Part shown: positions 48,101 to 57,100 of the stretch, one piece after another | Layout of the letters: every line of letters begins with the position of its first letter | Position numbering within the stretch: the stretch's first letter is position 1 | Origin: Salvelinus alpinus | Lineage: Eukaryota > Chordata > Actinopteri > Salmoniformes > Salmonidae | Direction: 5' to 3' | NCBI RefSeq assembly: GCF_045679555.1 | Contig: NC_092094.1 | Coordinates: forward strand, 36,038,430-36,102,429 | Length of the DNA stretch: 64,000 bases | Made by a program: the position numbers and the translations under genes | The notes under the pieces: generated by a model | What the model saw: the letters and a program-made list of their open reading frames with translations, nothing else | The model's database searches: none | Told to the model about the DNA's origin: nothing

Positions 48101-51100
48101 ACACACATGTTGATCCCTTTCTCCAGGCTGGTAGATGTATCAAATCAAATCAAATCAAATTGTATTTGTCACATACACATGGTTAGCAGATGTTAATGTG
48201 AGTGTAGCGAAATGCTTGTGCTTCTAGTTCCGACAATGCAGTAATAACCAACAAGTAATCTAACCTAACAATTCCTAACAATTATCAGGGGTACCCACGC
48301 CATGGTAACCTCAGGTATATTTACCATACAAGTGTCTTGGAGGAACTCCCATTGCTGAGAGCTCCAGCAACATGTACTGTAGGTTGGAAAGAGTCATTGA
48401 CTGGTTAATGTCTGAAACCTTTTCTTCCCATTTAGATTTATGGCCATGGCAGTGTAGTGCAGCCTCAGATGCTCAATGTGGTCAGAGCTCTCTGCACATT
48501 CATTATCAGAATTAGAGAGGGCCTCTAATTTCAATATTTATAATTGAGTAACTGTTAAGGCACCTGGGGCCTCAATTATAAATGTTGTGTACGCACAGAA
48601 TATGCTCAAAAACACGCAAATGTTCGCATTTATAAAAATGTAACTTGACTTGAGAATGTGCTTATCGTCCCGCAATCTTTAGACCATATGTAGGACTACA
48701 CAGTTTCTAGTGGTTGAGGTATTGCATTGCAAGAAGGAAAAACTACCCTATGTGCAAATGGGGAATATACTGTATGATGACACTCTTATTCATAACAAAA
48801 ATCCGAAGCGCAGTTTAACTTAATGGTAGAACAGACGGCTCACCTTTTCCATTGACGTTTGATGTCTGAATACTGTAATGTGAAATTTCTTGAGTAGACA
48901 GTATTTTATTTATATACATCATAACCATTGCAGCATAAATTCCTCACTTTCTCTGGCCACGATGAGTTCATATTACCAAAGTAGCCGTACAAAAAATGAC
49001 CATGTGCGTCTCTCATATAATTGGGCCTATTAGATAGGCTATTATAATTTCAATCGTTTTTACTCTATGCATCCAAAAGGGAGCGCGGTTTATAACTTAC
49101 AGTAGAATTGAACAGGTGAACAGACAGTTGATCTTCCGCATTGAAATGTGTAGACTACCACTGTAAGTAGGCCTATTGTAGTTTACATTTTTTCCCAAAT
49201 AGACAATGTTTCAGAATTCGCGGACAGCGCATTTTTAGGTTCGGGAAAAAGTAAATGCAAAACAGTATTGAATTCAAACGATCTGTTTACAAGTCCACAA
49301 CAATTTCTAATTGTTTCAGAAATGGTCATATACAGCAAATGTCACTGCAAAAGAAAACATTCTGCCAACACAATATTTTTGTAAAATGTACGCAACGGTT
49401 ATAAATGTGGCCCCTGGGCCTCAGAGATACAGTATAGCCTAGCTAGCTGCTGTGCTGTTTGTGTTCTTGTCACCGTCCAGAATCTAGCTCCTGTAGGTGA
49501 TCAAATAAAAATGCAGCATGAGAACAAATGCAGCTCGCTGATTGATGTTGATGTAATAAGTGAATCTAGGCTGCAAGTAAACCTGTCCCACCAGGAATGA
49601 AGCACGAGGTTCTCAGACAGCACTGATATCCTCAAGCAAGGAGGACCATTTCTCTTGCTCCAAAACATTTCCAACATTGCACACTATACCACAATAATAC
49701 CATCACAATCCTGTGAGGGGGAAAATAAAACTCCCTCTGTTGCACACATGTGAGGGACAAAGAAGCCAAAATCGGTGCAGCCCCGAGGTAGATACACACA
49801 GTGTTCTACCAGTCAGCTCATGTGCAGTGAGGAGTGGGGACTGTAGGCTACTCACCAGTGGGGGCATCATGCCTTTGCTAGACGGGGGGATCAGCACTCT
49901 CAGGTCTGGCTTGCGGTTGCCCATCCCCATGTTCCCTCCAGGGGGCGGTGGAGACTTGGTGGGCATGACTTTCCCCAGGCCGTTCCCGCTGGTTGCGCCC
50001 AGGAGTCCCGGAGAGCCCCTAGGGTTGACAAAGCCGTTCCCTGCAGAGAGAGACAGAGACAGAAGCCGTCATGGGACTGTGAGACACTACAACAACAGTC
50101 ATCTGCCAAATCTCCAACGCACCATTTCAAAGCTGCATAGCTTGCCACGGCACGCAACGTTAAGTGTTCCCAACCCTCTGGGAAGTTTTAATAGTCTCAG
50201 ATAATTATCCTGCACATTTACCAAAATACAACGTCCATTTCAGAATTGATGAGCCTTTCATTCCTGCTGTGAGTGACGATATCAAAGTCAACTCCTTGTA
50301 TCCTGGGATGAGGAGCAATTCACTTAACAAATGTACTGTGACTGCTGTTGAAGGTGGGAATAGCAATCCATTACAGTTGGGTAAAACTGTTTGCTAAGGA
50401 TTGTTATGGTACTTTTTTGGTGTGACAATATGAGAATACTATGTCAAGCTACAGTATGCAAGACTATCTATGTACTGATTGTACTGTATTCGTAGTACTA
50501 TATACGTATGTGTGGACTGTCATTTTTTCTTTACTCTAATGGTAGATTTACAGAACAATGAGTCATAAGGCTGCTGGTTTACCCCCCACCCAGAGTCACT
50601 TCCTGTGGCAACTGTTCTAAAACAAAGTGAAAGCAGGCACAGGGCAATGACACCATCTCAGAGCTGATCAGGAGAAGGACCAGTACAGTACATGTCGCAC
50701 AATGCCTGGACTGGGGCTGAAGTGAGCTATATATGCAATGACATGCTATGCTATGAAATCAATGTGAGAGTATTTGCAAATGCACTAGCAGTTTATATCT
50801 CTTTTTGATGCATTATTCAGCTATAATCATTCTGATGAATCAGAACATTGAAAAAATGGATATCAGAATCTGGAAAATAATGAGAAACAGAGGGATGAAA
50901 GAATCAATGCTATCTAGTATTTCATCAACAGATCAGTGTCACACTTCAACAAGTAACTGAGCACTCCATTGTGTTGTATAGAGCCCAGTGAAACACAAGC
51001 AGGCTGCAGGATAAGCAGGACCTAGTGACATAATGGAACAATCACCTCTCTAGCTACAGATAAGAACCCCCACAATACACGGCCACAATAAACAGTTATG

Positions 51101-54100
51101 AGACATACAATGGTATGTCACAGCTGAATCAACAGCATATGCAACGCAAGCTACTATCGCCCCCAGCACTCGCTTTCATCTTATACTGCAGTAAAACTAA
51201 GGTGCACGCATATAATTAGCTATGTAAATTACCCAAACCCTACAAATAGGAGACACTGCTATTGCTTATAACAAAAAAAAATTGAATATTTTAACATAAA
51301 TATAGGTTCATTGGAGGACGAGCACCACATGGGTCAACAACAGTTGCAAAGAAGGTATCTTCACTATCAAAAATGTGATAAATCTGTCTAACTTATAATT
51401 CTTTGTTTCTGAGAAAGATGTATTATTTTCTGATAAGACAAAACCCTGGTTGTGTATTTCCACACAGAGGTTTCTTCTCTTCTCGGCTCTACTCAGAAAA
51501 AGTTGTGGGGGTGGGTGGGCAAATCAAGCGAGGCAATATCTGGGCTGGTGTTTGGGAGGGGGAGGGTCCTGACTGTAAAAGGTGCAGCAACACAGCTCTG
51601 ATAATCATCCGAGGCCTATGGTATCATCACAGGGAATCAGTTCAAAATGAAAATCTGTTGTTTCACAAACGTGAATGTGTAGGCATTTCAGGCAGTAACT
51701 ATGGCGTAATGGAGAAAAAACATGCTCCTTGAAGCTAGTTGTACATAGCCTACAGCCAGTTGTGCACAAAAGCAACATGCAGAATTGTACAGTACATTTG
51801 TGCAGAGCATAATGCCTGAAATTGCTGATTAGCAAAAGACTTAGACATAATTGAAGCCAGTATCCATTTAAAACAGTCACTAAAACGGGCACCATTACAA
51901 GACAAAACAACTATTTCTGCCTTACAGTACATATCACACAAGCCTTTTGGCAGAAACATCTTTGCAGATTTGTTTTCTGTGTGTTATCTGAACCAGAATA
52001 GTTCTTCTGCCATCAAATCATCAGTGAATGAACCTAGAACATGTAGAATGTTTAGTTTCTGTGTTTGGGTAAATAAATATACTCTTTGTTGTAAATAATT
52101 AACACCGCCCACCGTGGGAGCAGGATTACATAAGAGGCTGTATGTACCACTCAAACATTTAGTTTTCATCTGAACGTAAGACAAAATAAACTCTGTTGAC
52201 TAAATTGTGCTTTCACTAGAATGCATTGAAGAGCAAGTGATGCAGAACTGACCAGACCTGACTGTCATTAGGCGAACACCAGAGGAACTTGAGTCTCAGT
52301 GAGGGAAGAGAATATGCATACATGAATGAGAAAAGATTAATGGATGTGAATCAAGAGCTTCTAATAGATTAAGTGGAAAAGAGAGCAAATTCTAATAATA
52401 GCGTCCATTAATGAGCCTGGATAGAAACTCTTTAGCGGGTGCTCTGGTATTGTTTTGGCTCAGGAAACAGAGAGCAGGGCCACAGTTTGTGAGACTGCAG
52501 TGCAGTCACTCACTCACTAGTTGGTTGTTCCAAGAAATCCATATTCCACTTGGAGGGCCCTTCAGTATAAAAACAAATACAGTTTAGAATGCTTTCTTAA
52601 TGGAAGAAACACACACTGGAAGTGGTGATCCACTGGGAACAACGGCTTCCACGGTTCTCAAGAAATAGAGGAATAATATGTTCAGATAGACTCTTTTTGA
52701 CACACAAACAGCCCTTGCAATCGCTCTTTAAGAGCCTGTAACTCTCCAGTATTAATGAAGGAATCTGCACAGCTTGCAGGCATATTGCATAAGAGAGAGA
52801 AGAGTCACATCCCCTAACATTCTGACAAGCTCTCATTCTTAATGCTCAACAGAGTGAGAGAGAGCATGGAAAGAGTGAAACTGTGTGCAAAGCATCTCTA
52901 ATGCATCGAGGAGTGTGACTGTATCACACAAAGAATTCCACATTGGATTGCTAATTAGGTGTAAAAAATGATATCACAGAGTTGCTTTAATTACATCCAT
53001 ATCATTTATGTTTGAGCAAAGCATAAGAAGTTCATAGCCTTCTCGTGAGCCAAGGTTTAGGTATTTGAACGAGAGCCAAAACAGATGGCTCATTTTAGAC
53101 AGAACAATTGAAAAATAATTGCTATCAAAAACTGCTCTCTGAAAATACAGAATTAAAATACAGCTACAACAATTTGCCTGCAAAACCAGAATACTGTATG
53201 TTGTGAGTGAATATTCTGACCCTCACTAGGCTTATGTCATGATCACTTGGTCCCAGACTATCATGTGGAGCCCACTGCTCTCCACTCTCCTTATTTATCA
53301 TGATTCATGTCTGCAGAGCACTGGGACTGAGCCACTGTGAGACCTCTCCACACTTAGAAGAAAGGGTTCCAAAAGGGTTATTCGGCTATCCCCATAGGAG
53401 AACCCTTATAACCCTCTGTAGAAAGGGCTCTACATGGAACCAAAAAGGGTTCTCACTGGAACCAAAAAGGGTGCTACTTGGAAGCAAATGGGCCTTTCTA
53501 CCTGGAACCAACAAGGTTCTTCAAAGGGTTCTCCAATGGGGACATCCAAATAACTCTTTTAGGTGCCTTTTTTTCCTAAGACTGCAGGAAGAATAGGTGA
53601 GCCCTTCCCCCTTATTTAATCTTAAACACTGGCTTTTATGCAACTCATGTGCTAAATTAACATCACCCCTCTGCAGAGCCTCATTTACCCGAGGTGCCTG
53701 TAATGTTCTAGGAGTGAAATGACTGTATGAAAATCTAATTTCTGCTCAACGTAAGATGTGGTGTATTAACAGAAACACACTTTCATGTGTTAGTTTGTCA
53801 GCTGCCAAATCCTGTTATGATCTCAGATTGAAACCAGACTCATGTTCATTCTTAATGAACACATATAGTCAACTCATATCACATGTGGTAAAGACCTCCT
53901 TCACACTGCTGCAGAAAGGAAACTATGAAAACGGCTCCAAAAAGCTTTCAAGCTACAGTTCATATGCTTCCACAATGTGGAAGAGAGAAAAGCTAAGGTG
54001 CAATGACATGCCATGTCATGTCCATGGACAAAATGATTCATTTGCACTTTGCCGGTGTACGTCAATATGAAGAAAGAGTTTTCTTTCTGAGGACAAGTGC

Positions 54101-57100
54101 TGGCATATCAGATGAGATTAGGGTTTGGATCAGTGCTGCCATTCCCTAGGCTTAATCAGCGACCCGGAGCATTTCCCAGGACACTCTCCGTGCTTGTAAG
54201 CCCCTCTTAGTGGCGATATCAAGCCACACCACCGGAGGAGAAAAGAGAGCGAGCAACAAGACAGAACTGGTGCAAAAGGCCTCTCCTCTCCCAATAGCTG
54301 CTGCTTGTGAAAAATCAGAGCTATGTAAGGAATGGCCATCTGACAGCAGCACTGGAGAGAGAGAGGTTTCTCTTCCAAGCAGTCTGTGTCTGCTGTTCTA
54401 CCCAGTTTGGTACAAACAACAGCTGCAGTCTCCTGCCATTGTGCCAACGGCTGACACCCCTCCCTTGGCATGGGGGCGGCACAGCACCCCACAACCTTAC
54501 CGCTTACCCAGCACAGGGACAGGACTCCGAGCACTGCCAAAGACCAAATATTTCACTCAGCCCTGACTGAAAGCATCGAATCACCTCACCAACCACAGAC
54601 TCAAACTTATACCCAGCATATCTAGGCTCACAAAGCAGGACATAATTAAATGTATAATCTATAGCTTTAAATATAGCTTCTGTTGATTCCATAATGTATT
54701 TTCACTACTATCATAATACTGTATCATATGAGACACAGTGGCCTGTCTGGTAGGTAGAGGGTTAACGTCCACCTGCCTCTGCCTCTCACACAGCACATAG
54801 CAGTCATGACAGGCTGTCCGGTCATTGTGTACAGAGGACTTAGAGGGATGTCATGGCCGGAATACCTCCAGGGTTCTGCTGGCCTAGGCATCTTGCAGGC
54901 TCTCTCCAGCCTTATAAGGGCTGCCATGGTACTGGGAAAAACAGATGCACCTGTCAATAGAGGGAAGGAAACTAGAGGAGGGAGGGTGGGATGGAGGTGT
55001 CAGTCTTAAAGGAAATACTGTGTTTATTTACCTTCCAAAGAGAATCTGCCGCCTGAACCCTACCTTTTAATATGTTAACCCTTTCAGGCACAAACAAGTT
55101 CACAATGAAAGGATAGTCCTAAGAAAATATATAGTGACTGCTGTTATCCCTAAACCCCAAACAAAACTTGTACCACAAACATGTTTGGAGCGACACAAAG
55201 TGAGCAGCCGATTGAGAACAAGAGGCAGTCTTGATCTGTTACTATCCAGGAGGAACAGATGGACGTGTGACCTTCCTGGTGTCCTTGGTGGTTTGATTGT
55301 GTGTCACCATAGCGGTTGGCCAGACATTAGCAGCTGCTGCCATTTTCCTCTGTTACTGTACTCAACCATCTACGCCTCTTCTTTGGAACACATTGGCAAA
55401 AAAGATCTGTCCCTTTGGACTGACTTTTGGAGCTTTGGATGCAATCACTACACCAACCTGTCTAGCTGCAGTCTGAATAATATACTGAACATACAGCATC
55501 TCTGTCAGGGTACTGAGGACAGAACAGAACAGACACTCAGCTTGGCTGTCTTGCTATACAGTAAGAACAGTGTACCATCACTAGAACATGGATATGAAGA
55601 CCATGTTAACTAACTGCCTTCAATGTTCCAAATACTCACAGACAGACAACAAATACAGTCCACTCGCATGCAATAAATGACCAAGAATCTGACAAAAGCC
55701 GTCGATGACCATGTCGCAGGCACATGTACATGTATACAGACAGTGAGGTGAGGGCCTATTGGGCAGAGCCACAGACAGTGAGGTGAGGGCCTATTGGGCA
55801 GAGCCACAGACAGTGCCTATTGGGCGGAGCCACAGACAGTGAGGTGAGGGCCTATTGGGCAGAGCCACAGAGACCTAATGAGTTCCTCCTGGAGGACCTA
55901 CTGTACCCGCTGGGCTGGGGCTCACGCCACGCTGGCACTGCCAGGTCTGTCCTACCCAGCATGCCACCTAATGAGATGCACAAAATTATATTATTAACCA
56001 TCTGTATCCTTCAGCTGGGAGCCACAGGGATCAGGGAAGAGCTGCACTCAATCCCTCCAAAGAGGCTGGGGTCATTCTCTCAGTTATCCACTGCCGTAGA
56101 GCATAATATGAGGTGTCTGGAAATGTTTAGGATTTAATAGTGGAATACATGGAAACAACATGCAACAGCATACTTCCATCACTTCTACCACTACTGGGAG
56201 CTATCAGTGAGAGGGAATGCATTCTCTCTGGTTCTATGACGAGTGGGCCATTGGCCCTGTCCTTTCTTTGTGCAGTCATCCAAGTCAAAGTTGTCAAGGA
56301 ATGGCCCTAAGTCAAAGTGTTTTCTTTAAGGCAACAATGCCAGTATTCCATAGTTTGTAAAGGGACATGTTCAGGTCCACACTTTAGTACTCTGACCACA
56401 ACACCACCAGCCAGTAGCCTTGCTTTTGTATACATATTAAGGTAATAACCTAGTACAAGGAACTGAACAGCAGAATATTATTTACCTGTGAATCTACCCA
56501 CTGAATAGGTATACAGCAGTACTGTATGTGTTTGGGTACAGTAGGTACTTTACAGGCAAAGTGCACATGAATTCAGCTGTAAACGGAGTGAATGAGATGG
56601 CAATAAGGCTAAAGACTGCCCTGCTGTTTCAGTGGCTCCCCAGAGAATAGAGAACTTGTATTTTACCCAGCTAGGTGGTCATGCTGCAGTTGTGGTTACC
56701 ACTTTTCATGTGACTGAAATGAATACAAAAGCCATACATTACTTATTTCCAATGCAGATGGACTTCAAGCATAGTGCTATTTTTACCATACAGAACTCTG
56801 CATCCTGCTGAGGCATGGACTGGCTGAATGCACAGACCACTCCGCACAACACAGAGGATGTAGCTATAGTGTCAAAACATTACTAGGTTATCCCACTTCC
56901 TGTGAGCAATACAAGTCTTAAAAAGGTGTCAAACATGAGTAATAATACAGCTATTACTATAAACAAGAGCGGTAAACAAGTGGTAACATGAGCTCACTGA
57001 CACCACTGGACATTTGCTTGAGTCATGAAAGATCCTTTCAAATAAGTGGGACTTTTTTTCATAATAAACTAGATGCAAATAGGCCCATTGCAAACATATA

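Noticed and set aside
48570-49420. Possible inverted-end element in a mef2a intron
   Set aside because: Only about 20 bp look inverted (TATAAATGTTGTGTACGC / GTACGCAACGGTTATAAATG) and the surroundings give no further support.
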